A DNA stretch of 64,000 bases from Microbacterium sp. Root180 (GCF_001428485.1 NZ_LMHS01000002.1:10415-74414); one strand, 5' to 3'; positions 1 through 9,543 are shown, counted from the stretch's first letter. The notes: a model not told the origin generated them from the sequence alone. Program-made: numbers and translations.

Positions 1-71
1 AGATCTACACTCATGTGTCCGTCGACGCGCTGCGGGACGTCTACGTCACTTCCCACCCGCGCGCCCGCTGA
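1..71 (+). CDS. xerD: Tyrosine recombinase XerD, C-terminal end only
   Basis: The window begins inside this gene. Reading from base 3 gives a 22-residue tail that contains YTHVSVDALRDVY and stops at TGA 69-71. In XerC/XerD recombinases the Tyr of the C-terminal Y-T-H-V block is the nucleophile that attacks DNA at dif sites to resolve chromosome dimers, and such a tail closely follows it. Only the last codons are present, so the XerD rather than XerC call rests on the neighbours: xerD upstream of parA-scpA-scpB is a common actinobacterial order. Confidence 0.75.
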   Translation, partial: IYTHVSVDALRDVYVTSHPRAR

Positions 72-101
72 CCCTTCCCGGGGCTGGGGCCTCGCCGTGA
101 C

Positions 102-107
102 TAGAAT
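102..107 (+). promoter_or_regulatory. -10 hexamer of the parA-scpAB operon
   Basis: TAGAAT at 102-107 matches the -10 form seen before many genes here. The 6-7 nt spacing of those cases predicts transcription starting near 114-115. That excludes the GTG at 110 as the parA start and leaves a short leader carrying AGGAG at 130-134. Confidence 0.5.
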
Positions 108-139
108 CGGTGCACGGCATGGAAAAGTCAGGAGAGTCT

Positions 140-1024
140 GTGGCGGGCAGCAAGCGGGGCGCGACGAAGGCCTCAGGCGACGAGACGCCGATCGGTCCCA
201 CGGGGCGTCCGTACCACGGCTTCCCGACCCCGCCGACACTCGACGGCACGGGTCCCGCGCGCATCATCTCGCTGTGCAACCAGAAGGGCGGCGTCGGCAA
301 GACGACGACGACCATCAACCTCGCGGCCGCCCTCGCCAGCTACGGCCGCAAGGTGCTGGCGGTGGACTTCGACCCGCAGGGCGCGCTGTCGGCCGGTCTC
401 GGCATCCAGACCCACGACATCCCGACGATCTACGACCTGCTCGTCGACGGCAAGCGCGATCCGCTCGAAGTCGTGGTGAAGAGCGGCGTCGAGAACCTCG
501 ACGTGATCCCGGCGAACATCGATCTGTCGGCCGCCGAAGTGCACCTGGTGAACGAGGTCGCGCGCGAGCAGACCCTCTCGCGCGCCTTGCGCAGGCTCGC
601 GCCGCACTACGACGTCATCCTCATCGACTGCCAGCCCTCGCTCGGCCTGCTCACGGTGAACGCGCTCACGGCCAGCCACGGCGTGATCATCCCGCTCGAG
701 TGCGAGTTCTTCGCCCTGCGCGGCGTCGCGATGCTCATCGAGACGATCGACAAGGTGCGCGACCGGCTGAACCCCACGATCACGCTCGACGGCGTGCTCG
801 CGACGATGTACGACGCCCGCACGCTCCATTCGCGGGAGGTGCTCGAGCGGGTCGTCGACGCGTTCGGAGACGATGTCCTCGAGACCGTCATCGGCCGGAC
901 CGTGAAGTTCCCGGACGCCTCGGTCTCCGGCATGCCCATCACCGAGTTCGCGCCCGAGCACGCCGCCGCGCAGGCCTACCTGCGACTGGCGCGGGAGCTG
1001 GTCGCCCGTGGCGCCGTCGCCTGA
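140..1024 (+). CDS. ParA-family ATPase of the scpAB operon
   Basis: Deviant Walker A P-loop ATPase of the ParA/Soj type, about 294 residues. The P-loop [10 protein letters not shown] lies near residues 49-58, followed by VDFDPQGALS and the Walker B-like ILIDCQPSLGL. A polar N-terminal tail of about 40 residues precedes the fold. Family members drive segregation by ATP-dependent DNA binding; placement directly before condensin accessory genes suggests a chromosome organisation role. I prefer GTG 140 because AGGAG lies 5 nt upstream and the promoter makes GTG 110 unlikely; ATG 119 is the alternative. It is the first of three ParA-like ATPases in the window. No parB is beside it, so it is probably not the origin-proximal Soj. 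Confidence 0.85.
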   Translation: MAGSKRGATKASGDETPIGPTGRPYHGFPTPPTLDGTGPARIISLCNQKGGVGKTTTTINLAAALASYGRKVLAVDFDPQGALSAGLGIQTHDIPTIYDLLVDGKRDPLEVVVKSGVENLDVIPANIDLSAAEVHLVNEVAREQTLSRALRRLAPHYDVILIDCQPSLGLLTVNALTASHGVIIPLECEFFALRGVAMLIETIDKVRDRLNPTITLDGVLATMYDARTLHSREVLERVVDAFGDDVLETVIGRTVKFPDASVSGMPITEFAPEHAAAQAYLRLARELVARGAVA

Positions 1025-1835
1025 CGAGGAAGCCCTCGCCAGCGAGCCGCCCGTCGAGGGCTTCCGCGTCTCGCTCGCGGGCTTCGACGGGCCCTTCGAC
1101 CTGCTGCTCACGCTCATCTCGAAGCACGAGCTCGACATCACCGAGGTCTCGCTCTCGGCCGTCACGAACGAGTTCATCGCGTACCTGCGCGAACTCGGGC
1201 CCGAGGAGGAGCTGGAGGAGGCATCCGAGTTCCTCGTCGTCGCCGCGACCCTGCTCGATATGAAGGTCGCGGGGCTCCTGCCGCAGGGCGAGCTCGTGGA
1301 CGCCGAGTCGGTCGCCCTCCTCGAGGCCCGCGATCTGCTGTTCGCCCGACTGCTCCAGTACCGGGCGTTCAAGGAGGTCTCGGTGTGGTTCGAGCGCTGC
1401 CTGCAGCGGGAGGATCGTCGCCACGCCCGCTCGGTGCGGCTGGACGAGAAGTACCGAAACGCGGTGCCCGAGCTGGTCTGGACCCTCAGCGCCGACGACT
1501 TCGCGGCACTCGCCCTGCTCGCGATGACGCCCAAGGAGATCCCGCACGTCGGTCTCGACCATCTGCACGCGCCGCTCGTGAGCATCCGCGAGCAGGCCGC
1601 GGTCGTGGTGACGCTGCTGCGGGCCGCCGGAACCCTCAACTTCCGCGAGCTCGTCGCCGGCGTCACGCAGCCCGGTGTCGTGGTCGCCCGTTTCCTCTCG
1701 GTGCTGGAGCTGTACCGCCACGCCGCCCTGTCCTTCGAACAGCTCGAGCCGCTCGGCGAGCTCACGCTGCGCTGGAGTGCGCGGCGCTGGTCCGACGAGA
1801 ACCTCGCCACTCTGGGAGCCGACTATGACCGATGA
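1008..1835 (+). CDS. scpA: Segregation and condensation protein A
   Basis: ScpA is the kleisin that bridges the SMC ATPase heads of bacterial condensin. The 275-residue protein has the family start FRVSLAGFDGPFDLLLTLI near residues 15-35, then the helical block ending in EFLVVAATLLDMKVAGLLP, and a C-terminal winged-helix-like part ending LTLRWSARRW. Its GTG start overlaps the end of parA by 17 bases, and its end overlaps scpB by 11, so the three are translationally coupled. Length and order fit the family. Confidence 0.93.
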   Translation: MAPSPDEEALASEPPVEGFRVSLAGFDGPFDLLLTLISKHELDITEVSLSAVTNEFIAYLRELGPEEELEEASEFLVVAATLLDMKVAGLLPQGELVDAESVALLEARDLLFARLLQYRAFKEVSVWFERCLQREDRRHARSVRLDEKYRNAVPELVWTLSADDFAALALLAMTPKEIPHVGLDHLHAPLVSIREQAAVVVTLLRAAGTLNFRELVAGVTQPGVVVARFLSVLELYRHAALSFEQLEPLGELTLRWSARRWSDENLATLGADYDR

Positions 1836-2445
1836 GCCGACCACGACCGATGATCCGCAGGCGGAGGTCCCGCCTGCCCCCGTTGTGACTGCCGACGTCG
1901 CGCGTCGCCTCGAGGCGATCCTGCTGATCGTCGAGGAGCCCCAGAGCCTCGTGAGCCTCGCGGCCGCGGTCGGCTCGCCCGTCCCGGCCGTGCGGCAGGC
2001 GGTCGAGGGACTCGTCGCCGACTACGACGGTGAGACCGGCGGACCCGTGCGCGGCTTCGAGCTGCGCGAAGTGGGCGGCGGGTGGCGCCTGTACGTCCGC
2101 GAGGAGCACGACGACCTGGTGAGCGAGTTCGTCAACGCGCAGGCGCCGTCGCGGCTGTCTCAGGCCGCGCTCGAGACTCTCGCGGTGATCGCGTACAAGC
2201 AGCCCGTCACGCGAGGGCAGGTGGCGTCGATCCGGGCGGTGAACGTCGACTCGGTCGTGCGCACGCTGCTCTCGCGCGGGCTCATCACCGAGGTGTTCAC
2301 GGATGCCGAGACCGGCGCCATCAACTACGGCACCACCGACGCTCTGCTGGTGAACCTCGGCATCAACTCGCTCGACGAGCTGCCGCACATCTCGCCGCTC
2401 CTCGACGACGGGACCGGCGGATTCGACGAGGAGGCCCGCCGATGA
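1825..2445 (+). CDS. scpB: Segregation and condensation protein B
   Basis: ScpB dimers stabilise the SMC-ScpA ring. The protein of about 206 residues has two winged-helix domains; the signature LSQAALETLAVIAYKQPVTR and the following VNVDSVVRTLLSRGLI mark the second. I chose ATG 1825, preceded by GGGAG, over longer in-frame starts inside scpA because the residues before it do not look like ScpB. A Thr/Pro/Asp-rich tail of about 20 residues precedes the first domain. The stop overlaps the next ATG (ATGA at 2442), indicating coupling to rluB. Confidence 0.92.
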   Translation: MTDEPTTTDDPQAEVPPAPVVTADVARRLEAILLIVEEPQSLVSLAAAVGSPVPAVRQAVEGLVADYDGETGGPVRGFELREVGGGWRLYVREEHDDLVSEFVNAQAPSRLSQAALETLAVIAYKQPVTRGQVASIRAVNVDSVVRTLLSRGLITEVFTDAETGAINYGTTDALLVNLGINSLDELPHISPLLDDGTGGFDEEARR

Positions 2446-3263
2446 GCGACCGCGATCCGTTCGGCACGCCCGAGGGCGTGCGCCTCCAGAAAGTGCTCGC
2501 GAACGCCGGGGTGGCCTCGCGCCGCGTGGCCGAGCAGCTCATCGTCGAGGGCAGGGTGCGCGTCAACGGCCAGGTCGTGACGGAGCTCGGCTCCCGCATC
2601 GATCCCGAGAACGACCTCGTCGACGTGGACGGCAGCGCTGTACAGCTCGATCAGTCCAAGCGCTACGTCATGCTCAACAAGCCGACCGGCGTGGTCAGCT
2701 CGATGAAGGACGAGCGCGGACGCCCCGATCTGCGGCTCTTCACGAAGGACTGGGAGGAGCGCCTGTACAACGTGGGCCGGCTGGATGCCGAGACGAGCGG
2801 CCTCCTCGTGCTCACCAACGACGGCGAGCTCGCCCACGTGCTGGCGCACCCGTCGTTCGGCGTGACGAAGGTCTACATCGCGAAGGTGGAGGGGAGGGTG
2901 ACGCCGCAGACCGTCCAGCGGCTCCTCAAGGGCGTGGAGCTCGAGGACGGGCGGATCGCCGCCGACAAGGCGCGCCTTCTGTCGTCGTCCGCCGAAGGCG
3001 GGGGATCGCTCGTCGAGCTCACGCTGCACTCGGGGCGCAACCGCATCGTGCGGCGCATGATGGCCGAGGTGGGGCATCCGGTCGTCGAACTCGTGCGGCG
3101 CCAGTTCGGTCCGCTTCACCTGGGAACGCTGCCAGCCGGGCGTGCACGCGAGTTGACTAAGGTGGAGCGGGGCGCTCTGCTGACTCTCGCGCGTCGCGCG
3201 GCGGGCGATGCGCCCGAGTCCCGCGACGACTCCGAACCGCGGAGCGATCAGGAGAACGAGTGA
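2442..3263 (+). CDS. rluB: 23S rRNA pseudouridine synthase, RluB/RsuA type
   Basis: Converts a uridine of large-subunit rRNA to pseudouridine. An N-terminal S4 RNA-binding domain (LQKVLANAGVASRRVAEQLI, residues 15-34) is followed by the RsuA/RluB catalytic fold; the motif VGRLDAETSGLLVLTNDG contains the catalytic Asp near residue 115, and HSGRNRIVRRMM lies near the end of the core. At 273 residues it has the usual length plus a short charged tail. The start ATG overlaps the scpB stop, and the stop overlaps the GTG of tyrA. Which uridine is modified is inferred only from family and from the common scpB-rluB linkage. Confidence 0.88.
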   Translation: MSDRDPFGTPEGVRLQKVLANAGVASRRVAEQLIVEGRVRVNGQVVTELGSRIDPENDLVDVDGSAVQLDQSKRYVMLNKPTGVVSSMKDERGRPDLRLFTKDWEERLYNVGRLDAETSGLLVLTNDGELAHVLAHPSFGVTKVYIAKVEGRVTPQTVQRLLKGVELEDGRIAADKARLLSSSAEGGGSLVELTLHSGRNRIVRRMMAEVGHPVVELVRRQFGPLHLGTLPAGRARELTKVERGALLTLARRAAGDAPESRDDSEPRSDQENE

Positions 3264-4384
3264 CCGAGTCCACGCCGACGTCCGCCGGCGCGCGCGCCGC
3301 GCGGGTGCAGGGCACCGTGCGCATCGTCGGCGCCGGTCTGCTCGGAGCGAGCATCGGCCACGCGTTGACGGCTCTCGGGGTGGATGTCGCGCTCGATGAC
3401 ACATCGCCCGCGCAGCTGCGCCTCGCCGTCGATTACGGCGCTGGCCGGCGGGCGGCAGCGGAGGACGAACCCACCCTCGTCGTCGTGGCGGTGCCGCCGG
3501 ATGTCACCGCCGACGTCATCGCACGCGAGCTCGCACGCCACCCGAAGGCGGTCGTCACCGACGTCGCCAGCGTCAAGCTCGAGCCGCTGCGCGCGCTGCG
3601 CGACCGCGGCGTCGACCTGACTCACTACATCGGCTCGCACCCGCTCGCCGGACGCGAGCGCGGCGGAGCCATCTCGGCGCGCGCCGACATCTTCGTCGGC
3701 CGTCCGTGGGTCGTGTGCCGCGACGGCGAGACGCCGGCGAGCGATCTCGCCGTCGTCGAGGCCCTCGCGCTGGATCTCGGCGCGATGCCCATCGAGATGG
3801 GTCCGGAAGAGCACGACCGCGCCGTCGCGCTCGTGTCGCACGTTCCGCAGCTCGTCGCGAGCCTTCTCGCCGGACGCTTCGTGGACGCCCCCGACGGATC
3901 CCTCGGCCTGGCGGGCCAGGGCGTGCGCGACACGACGCGGATCGCGGCATCCGCCCCGGAGCTCTGGGTGCAGATCCTCGGCGCCAACGCGACTCCGGTG
4001 GTCGATGTCCTCGATGCGCTGGCAGCCGACCTCTCGTCGGTCGCCGACGCGCTGCGCAGCCCCGACGCTCCCGGCGCACGCCGGGCGGTGGCCGACACGA
4101 TCCGCCGCGGCAACGAGGGCGTCGAGCGCCTCCCCGGCAAGCACGGCCAGAACCGCCGCTTCGAGCAGGTCGTGGTGATGGTCGACGACACCTCCGGTCA
4201 GCTCGGACGCCTGTTCGGCGAGCTCGGCGAGCTCGAGGTGAACGTCGAGGACCTGCGCCTGGAGCACTCGCCCGGCGCCCAATTCGGCCTGGCCGAGATC
4301 AGCGTCGTGCCCAGCGCCGTACGACGCGCCGTAGAGGGCCTCGAAGCCCGCGGCTGGAAGATTGCGAGCACCACCAATGACTGA
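3260..4384 (+). CDS. tyrA: Prephenate dehydrogenase with C-terminal ACT domain
   Basis: Oxidative decarboxylation of prephenate to 4-hydroxyphenylpyruvate in tyrosine synthesis. The 374-residue protein starts with an NAD-binding Rossmann motif [14 protein letters not shown], contains [11 protein letters not shown] (conserved His region of the family) near the middle, and ends with an ACT-like domain from about residue 300 ([20 protein letters not shown]), the usual place for feedback regulation by tyrosine. GTG 3260 shares bases with the rluB stop (GTGA). The 3' end overlaps cmk by 8 bases. Confidence 0.88.
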   Translation: MTESTPTSAGARAARVQGTVRIVGAGLLGASIGHALTALGVDVALDDTSPAQLRLAVDYGAGRRAAAEDEPTLVVVAVPPDVTADVIARELARHPKAVVTDVASVKLEPLRALRDRGVDLTHYIGSHPLAGRERGGAISARADIFVGRPWVVCRDGETPASDLAVVEALALDLGAMPIEMGPEEHDRAVALVSHVPQLVASLLAGRFVDAPDGSLGLAGQGVRDTTRIAASAPELWVQILGANATPVVDVLDALAADLSSVADALRSPDAPGARRAVADTIRRGNEGVERLPGKHGQNRRFEQVVVMVDDTSGQLGRLFGELGELEVNVEDLRLEHSPGAQFGLAEISVVPSAVRRAVEGLEARGWKIASTTND

Positions 4385-5096
4385 TCCCTCGACCGGATCC
4401 GCCGCGACGCCCTTCGTCGTCGCCATCGACGGCCCCGCGGGGAGCGGCAAATCGAGCGTCTCGAAGCAGGTCGCGCGACGGCTCGGCTACGGGTTCCTCG
4501 ACACCGGCGCCGCGTACCGCGCGCTCGCGTGGCACGCGCTGGAGCACGGCACCGACACCTCGGACTCGACCGCCGTCCTCGAGGTGATGGGCGACTTCGA
4601 CTACGCGATCTCGCTCGATCCCGACAGGTTCTGGGTGCGGGTCGGGGCAGTCGACGTGACCGATGCGATCCGTGAGCCGCGCGTCTCCGACGCCGTGAGC
4701 GGCGTGGCACGCGTGCCCGCCGTGAGACAGTCCGTCAACACCCTCTTCCGGGCGCTGGTGGCGGCATCCGGTCGCTCGGGGGTCGTCATCGAGGGTCGCG
4801 ACATCACGACCGTCGTCGCGCCCGATGCCCCCGTCCGCATCCTGCTCACGGCCGCCCCCGAGGTGCGTGCCGCCAGACGCAGCGCCGAGTTGACAGGACA
4901 GGATGCCGCGGCCGTCGCCGCCGCGCTGCACAAGCGCGACGCGTCCGACTCGGCCGTCGTCGACTTCCTCAGCGCCGCTCCGGGCGTCGAGGTCGTCGAC
5001 TCCACCCACCTCGACTTCGACCAGACCGTGGACGCCGTGATCGGCGTGATCCGCACCAAAGAGCCTGTACAGACGGGAGCGAACGATGGCCGCTGA
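4377..5096 (+). CDS. cmk: Cytidylate kinase
   Basis: Phosphorylates CMP and dCMP with ATP. The P-loop [17 protein letters not shown] sits near residues 18-34; [11 protein letters not shown], the family's acceptor-binding segment, follows; [20 protein letters not shown] is the conserved late motif. About 239 residues, slightly longer than E. coli Cmk. I chose ATG 4377 rather than 4362 because the family begins close to the P-loop and 4377 gives the usual tight overlap with tyrA. The end overlaps der by 11 bases; cmk-der is a conserved actinobacterial pair. Confidence 0.93.
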   Translation: MTDPSTGSAATPFVVAIDGPAGSGKSSVSKQVARRLGYGFLDTGAAYRALAWHALEHGTDTSDSTAVLEVMGDFDYAISLDPDRFWVRVGAVDVTDAIREPRVSDAVSGVARVPAVRQSVNTLFRALVAASGRSGVVIEGRDITTVVAPDAPVRILLTAAPEVRAARRSAELTGQDAAAVAAALHKRDASDSAVVDFLSAAPGVEVVDSTHLDFDQTVDAVIGVIRTKEPVQTGANDGR

Positions 5097-6630
5097 CAGC
5101 CGCGACGCAGAAGACTTCGACGAATTCGAAGCGGGCGAGGACCAGCTCGCCGAGAACCTCGCCGACCTCGACGAGGAGCTCGTCGAACAGCGGGCCGCCT
5201 CCCTGCGGGCGGGGCTCGCCGACTACGAGCTCGACGACGAGGACGCCGTGCTCCTCGAAGGCGTGCTGCGCGGCGAGGACGGCATCGAGTACCTGCCGGC
5301 CTTGCCCGTCGTGGCGATCGTCGGCCGCCCGAATGTCGGCAAGTCGGCGCTCGTCAACCGCATCCTCGGCCGCCGCGAGGCCGTCGTCGAGGACACCCCG
5401 GGCGTCACCCGCGACCGGGTCACCTACAAGGCCGAATGGATGGAGCGCCGGTTCTCGCTCGTCGACACCGGCGGATGGGAGCCCGACGCGCGAGGCATCG
5501 ACCGCTCGGTTGCCGCTCAGGCAGAGGTCGCGATCGACCTCTGCGATGTCGTGATGTTCGTCGTCGACGCCATGGTCGGCGCAACGTCCACCGACGAGCA
5601 CGTCGTGCGCCTCCTGCGCAAGAGCGGCAAGCCGGTCTTCCTCGTCGCGAACAAGATCGACGATGCGCGACACGAGCCCGAGGCCGCCGCGCTGTGGAAT
5701 CTCGGACTCGGTGAGCCGCACCCCGTCTCGGCCATCCACGGCCGTGGCGTCGCCGACCTCCTCGACGAGGTCGTGAAGGTGCTCCCCGATGTCTCGGCCG
5801 TCGCCAAGGCCGAGATCGGCGGCCCTCGGCGCGTGGCGATCCTCGGACGCCCCAACGTCGGCAAGTCCTCCCTCCTCAACAAGGCGGCCGGCGAAGAGCG
5901 CGTCGTCGTGAACGAGCTCGCCGGCACGACGCGCGACCCCGTGGACGAGGTCGTGGAGCTCGGCGGGAAGCTGTGGCGTTTCGTCGACACGGCCGGCATC
6001 CGTCGTCGCGTGCACCTGCAGCAGGGCGCCGACTTCTACGCGTCGCTGCGCACCTCGACCGCGCTCGAGAAGGCGGAGGTCGCCATCGTGGTGATCGACG
6101 TCACTCAGCCGGTCAGTGTGCAGGACCTGAACATCATCGACCTCGTGCTCGAGTCCGGCCGCGCGCTCGTCATCGCCTACAACAAGTGGGATCGCCTCAA
6201 CGACGACGACATGGACGGCCAGGACCGCCGACGCTACCTCGAGCGCGAGATCGAGCAGGACCTCGCGCACGTCGCGTGGGCGCCGCGCGTCAACATCTCC
6301 GCCCGTACCGGACGCCATCTCGACAAGCTCGTGCCGGCGCTCGAGACCGCGCTCGAGTCGTGGGACCAGCGCATCCCCACCGGCAAGTTCAACGCCTTCC
6401 TCACCGAACTGGTCAACGAGCACCCGCACCCGCTGCGGGGCGGCAAGCAGCCGCGCATCCTGTTCGGCACGCAGGCGGCGAGCCGGCCGCCGACATTCGT
6501 GCTGTTCACGACCGGCTTCCTCGATCCGGGCTACCGCCGATTCATCCAGCGCCGCCTGCGTGAGATCTATGGCTTCGAGGGGTCGCCGATCGTCATCAAC
6601 ATGCGCGTGCGCGAGCGCCGCCAGCGCTGA
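5086..6630 (+). CDS. der: Ribosome-assembly GTPase Der (EngA)
   Basis: Tandem-GTPase protein required for 50S subunit maturation. Two complete G domains are visible: [14 protein letters not shown] (about residue 84), with [15 protein letters not shown] and NKID, and [16 protein letters not shown] (about residue 258), with [15 protein letters not shown] and NKWDRL. A KH-like C-terminal domain ends with [14 protein letters not shown]. The 514 residues include an acidic N-terminal extension of about 75 residues, typical of actinobacterial Der. Last gene of the overlapping operon; an 86-base gap follows. Confidence 0.95.
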   Translation: MAADSRDAEDFDEFEAGEDQLAENLADLDEELVEQRAASLRAGLADYELDDEDAVLLEGVLRGEDGIEYLPALPVVAIVGRPNVGKSALVNRILGRREAVVEDTPGVTRDRVTYKAEWMERRFSLVDTGGWEPDARGIDRSVAAQAEVAIDLCDVVMFVVDAMVGATSTDEHVVRLLRKSGKPVFLVANKIDDARHEPEAAALWNLGLGEPHPVSAIHGRGVADLLDEVVKVLPDVSAVAKAEIGGPRRVAILGRPNVGKSSLLNKAAGEERVVVNELAGTTRDPVDEVVELGGKLWRFVDTAGIRRRVHLQQGADFYASLRTSTALEKAEVAIVVIDVTQPVSVQDLNIIDLVLESGRALVIAYNKWDRLNDDDMDGQDRRRYLEREIEQDLAHVAWAPRVNISARTGRHLDKLVPALETALESWDQRIPTGKFNAFLTELVNEHPHPLRGGKQPRILFGTQAASRPPTFVLFTTGFLDPGYRRFIQRRLREIYGFEGSPIVINMRVRERRQR

Positions 6631-6716
6631 GCGACGGGAGTGGGCCGCCGTCGCCGGCTCCGGTCACGCGCCGACACGACGTCGGCGCGCGACGGCCGGT
6701 GTGACAGGCTGGCGGA

Positions 6717-7616
6717 GTGACGATCGAGCCCCCCGTTCCCGGTGAGCCGCGCCGCCCGTCCGGGCCGCGCGACCCCGGAGACGCGTGGGTCGTCGCGCCG
6801 ACGGGGGAGCGATACTGGGGGCGATTCGGTGCGGCGGGACTTCTCGCCCTCGATGCGGACCGCGGAGTGCTGCTGCAGCATCGCGTCTCGTGGAGCCACT
6901 TCGGCGACACCTGGGCCCTCCCCGGCGGCGCCCGCCACGAGGGCGAATCAGCGTCCGACGCGGCCCTGCGTGAAGCGGCGGAGGAAGCCGGCGTTCCCGA
7001 TGACGCGATCCGCGCGCGCGTGCTGTCGGTCCTCGATCTCGGCATCTGGAGCTATACGACGCTCATCGGAGACGTCGCCGTCCCGTTCGAACCGACCATC
7101 AGCGACCCGGAGAGCAGGGAACTCGCCTGGGTGCCGGTCGACGAGGTGGCGCAGCATCCGCTCCATCCCGCCTTCGCTGCCTCGTGGGAGCGCCTGCGGG
7201 GCCTGCTGAGCGTGCGGCCGGCGATCGTCGTCGACGCGGCGAACGTGGTGGGCTCTGTGCCGAACGGCTGGTGGCGCGACCGGCCGGGCGCAGCGGCCGG
7301 GCTGCTCTCGCGCGTGGCGGCGACCGCCGTGTCAGGCGTACCCGCGTCGGCGCTCGAACTTCCGGAGCACACGTGGTTCCCCGAGTGGACCGTCGTGCTC
7401 GAAGGCCAGGCGCGCGGCGCCGATGATGTCTCGGGCGTCGACGTCGTGCGGGCCGAGGCATCCGGAGACGATGCGATCGTCGCGGAAGCCGAACGCCTCG
7501 TCGCAGCAGGCAGGCGCGTGACGGTCGTGACCAGCGATCGCGAGCTGCGCGAGAGGGTGACGGATGCCGCGGTCGACGTCCGCGGTCCGCGCTGGCTGCA
7601 GGAGCTCACCGGCTGA
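6717..7616 (+). CDS. NUDIX hydrolase fused to a NYN/PIN-like domain
   Basis: Two domains in one 299-residue chain. The N-terminal half is a NUDIX hydrolase with a complete Nudix box G-x5-E-x7-REAAEEAGV (roughly residues 70-93). From about residue 165 a second domain begins with VVDAANVVGSVPNGWWRDR and contains VVLEG, GDDAIVAEAERLV and VTSDRELRERV. The acidic residues near VVDAANV and at TSDRELR are in the places expected of NYN/PIN-like nucleases. NUDIX enzymes cleave nucleoside diphosphates linked to another moiety; NYN domains cut RNA. The substrate is unknown. A -10-like CAGGCT ends 6 nt before GTG 6717, which suggests a leaderless mRNA. Confidence 0.8.
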   Translation: MTIEPPVPGEPRRPSGPRDPGDAWVVAPTGERYWGRFGAAGLLALDADRGVLLQHRVSWSHFGDTWALPGGARHEGESASDAALREAAEEAGVPDDAIRARVLSVLDLGIWSYTTLIGDVAVPFEPTISDPESRELAWVPVDEVAQHPLHPAFAASWERLRGLLSVRPAIVVDAANVVGSVPNGWWRDRPGAAAGLLSRVAATAVSGVPASALELPEHTWFPEWTVVLEGQARGADDVSGVDVVRAEASGDDAIVAEAERLVAAGRRVTVVTSDRELRERVTDAAVDVRGPRWLQELTG

Positions 7617-7648
7617 ACCCCGAGCGCGTGAGCGTGCGCCCGCGAGGG

Positions 7649-8017
7649 TCAGCGATCGCGCAGGCGGTCGATGTCGCGGCGTTCGCGCTTCGTCGGTCGT
7701 CCGGCTCCCCGGTCGCGCACCGGGACGAAAGCGGTCAGCTCGCGCGGCGGCGGGGGAGGAGTGCGGTCCTCGACCGCTTCAGCGGCGACGGTCGCACCGA
7801 CGCGCTTCGTGATCGGCTGCTTCACGACCAGGATGCGGTCGAACCCGGCGATCCGCACCCGCAGCTCGTCGCCGGGACGGACCGGCTGAGCGGCCTTGGC
7901 GCGCTCCCCGTTGACTCTCACGTGGCCCGCGCGGCACGCCGTGGTGGCAGCGGAGCGCGTCTTGTAGACGCGGATCGCCCAGAGCCACGCGTCGACGCGT
8001 GCGGAGGCATCCTTCAT
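7649..8017 (-). CDS. S4-domain RNA-binding protein, Hsp15-like
   Basis: A 122-residue basic protein with one S4 RNA-binding domain: RVDAWLWAIRVYKTRSAATTAC then GHVRVNGERAKAAQPVRPGDEL. This is the Hsp15/HslR family, which in E. coli binds stalled 50S subunits carrying nascent chains. A proline stretch (PPPPPREL) links the domain to an Arg/Lys-rich tail (GRPTKRERRDIDRLRDR), as in family members. It converges on the NUDIX-NYN gene with 32 bases between stops. Confidence 0.85.
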   Translation of the reverse strand: MKDASARVDAWLWAIRVYKTRSAATTACRAGHVRVNGERAKAAQPVRPGDELRVRIAGFDRILVVKQPITKRVGATVAAEAVEDRTPPPPPRELTAFVPVRDRGAGRPTKRERRDIDRLRDR

Positions 8018-8073
8018 TCCGTGGCCTCAGGTGTCATCCGGCGGACGTGCGGGTCATGTGCCGATCTTCGCAG

Positions 8074-8763
8074 TCACACCGCGGCCTTCACCACGGGCGT
8101 GGCGACAGCGGGGGCTTCTTGGCGCTCCCGCGTCGTCACGAGCACTCCCGCGGCGAGGAGGCCCTGGCCCAGGCAGTAGAGCGCCATGATGAGCGGGCTC
8201 GACCATGCGGGGAGTGCATCCGGAACGAAGAGCCGGAACGCGAGGATCGAGTCCGCGGCAAGGAAGAATGCTCCGCCCCACGCGATCAGCGGATGGCAGC
8301 GAGCCGCGCCCATGGCTGTTGCGCCGAGGACGATGCCGTACAGCGCGACCGGAATGAGGAGTGCGCCGAGGTGCGGCCACAGCACCACGAGAAGGCCGAC
8401 GTACCAGACCGCGTAGACGGCGGACCACAGGGGCAGACGCCGGACGGCGAGCATGCGCCAGAACAGCCAGATGTAGCAGAGGTGGGCCAGTGCGAAGAAG
8501 AGGAGCATCATCGGGACGGTATCGACGCCGGGGAAGAGCGGGCCGGCACCGTCGCCCAGCCACGACAGTCCGATCGCGATCACGAGGATCGTGTGCGCGC
8601 TCGTCCAGTGGCGATGGCCCGCCCACACCACGGCGAGGGCGAGGAACGGCATCAGCATGAGCTTCGTCGGGCTCGCTGCGTCGTGCGCGCCGACGGCGAG
8701 CGCCCAGACGTGCACGAGCGCAGCGAAGATGAACGGGGTGAAAGCGATCCACAGGCGCGACAT
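8074..8763 (-). CDS. YhhN-family (TMEM86/lysoplasmalogenase-like) membrane protein
   Basis: Integral membrane protein of 229 residues with about eight hydrophobic segments. The family hallmark toward the C-terminus, here GGAFFLAADSILAFRLF, is present, as is the earlier LSWLGDGAGPLFPG. Characterised relatives hydrolyse lysoplasmalogens, but bacterial members are mostly untested. I chose ATG 8763, preceded on this strand by TGAGGAGT, over an ATG 21 bases upstream that lacks a ribosome site. Single-gene unit. Confidence 0.8.
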   Translation of the reverse strand: MSRLWIAFTPFIFAALVHVWALAVGAHDAASPTKLMLMPFLALAVVWAGHRHWTSAHTILVIAIGLSWLGDGAGPLFPGVDTVPMMLLFFALAHLCYIWLFWRMLAVRRLPLWSAVYAVWYVGLLVVLWPHLGALLIPVALYGIVLGATAMGAARCHPLIAWGGAFFLAADSILAFRLFVPDALPAWSSPLIMALYCLGQGLLAAGVLVTTRERQEAPAVATPVVKAAV

Positions 8764-8848
8764 GGTACTCCTCAGGCGGTGCATGACAGGAGACGTCGTC
8801 GTCCAGGGAAGATAGAACCCCGGTGCGCGGTCACGATCCAGGGCGCGC

Positions 8849-9433
8849 TCACGAGCGCAGGTCGAGTGCCACGATAGCGAGGTCTGGGCGCGGACGCGCT
8901 ACTTCTTCGAAACCGGCCTTCACGAACGTGGACACAACGCCGTGGAACAGCGAGCTCGATCCCTTCTTCGATCCTTCGGCGGGATCGAGCGGATAGGCCT
9001 CGATCAGGCGGGCGCCGCCCTGTCGTGCGAAGTCGACGGCGGCCTCGAGCAGGCGATCGTTGAGTCCCTCACCTCGATGTTCCCTGCGCACCACGAAGCA
9101 GCTGACCGCCCACACCGAGTCGTCGTCCCACGGCTCTCGCGATTGCGCGAAGTTCTTCGTGCGCGCCAGGCGTCGCTGCCGAGTGCGCGGTCCGACTCGC
9201 ACCCACCCGGCAGGTTCGCCTCCGACATAGGCGATGAGTCCGGGCACGGGGCCGGCATCGAGCTCGTCACGGAACAGCTGCTCGCGCTCGAGCTGCGACG
9301 TGCTCTGCCACTCGGTGTTCGTGATGGTCCACCACTGGCATTGGCAGCTGCGCCCGTCGCCGCCGCCCGCCCACGTGAGCTGCACGTCGGCGAAACGGGC
9401 GGGCGTGGCCGGCTCGATCGAGATCTGCGACAT
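8849..9433 (-). CDS. GNAT acetyltransferase with a Cys-rich N-terminal motif
   Basis: GNAT-fold N-acetyltransferase of 194 residues. The acetyl-CoA motif is RREHRGEGLNDRLLEAAV near residues 118-135, after the strand VWAVSCFVV. The N-terminal part carries SCQCQWW, unusual for GNATs, shared with the protein at 17400-18002. The two also share a G-A-Y-x-G-x-E-P strand and a final EAYPL/EGYPL segment, so they are paralogues. Substrate unknown. On this strand TAGCGT ends 6 nt before the ATG, so the mRNA is probably leaderless. Confidence 0.8.
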   Translation of the reverse strand: MSQISIEPATPARFADVQLTWAGGGDGRSCQCQWWTITNTEWQSTSQLEREQLFRDELDAGPVPGLIAYVGGEPAGWVRVGPRTRQRRLARTKNFAQSREPWDDDSVWAVSCFVVRREHRGEGLNDRLLEAAVDFARQGGARLIEAYPLDPAEGSKKGSSSLFHGVVSTFVKAGFEEVARPRPDLAIVALDLRS

Positions 9434-9506
9434 GCCCAGACGCTACTGCGCGGGTCGGACACGCGCGAGGGGGCCGCGTGCGTTCGCGAGCGCTGTGGCG
9501 ACCGGG

Positions 9507-9512
9507 TAGGAT
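9507..9512 (+). promoter_or_regulatory. -10 hexamer for tRNA-Pro
   Basis: TAGGAT stands 31 bases before the mature tRNA 5' end, so transcription should begin near 9519 and leave a 5' trailer of about 25 nt for RNase P. A loose -35 (TTCGCG, 9483-9488) lies 18 bases upstream. Confidence 0.4.
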
Positions 9513-9543
9513 GGGGGAGTTGTCCGCGCTCCGGCTCGGGCAT

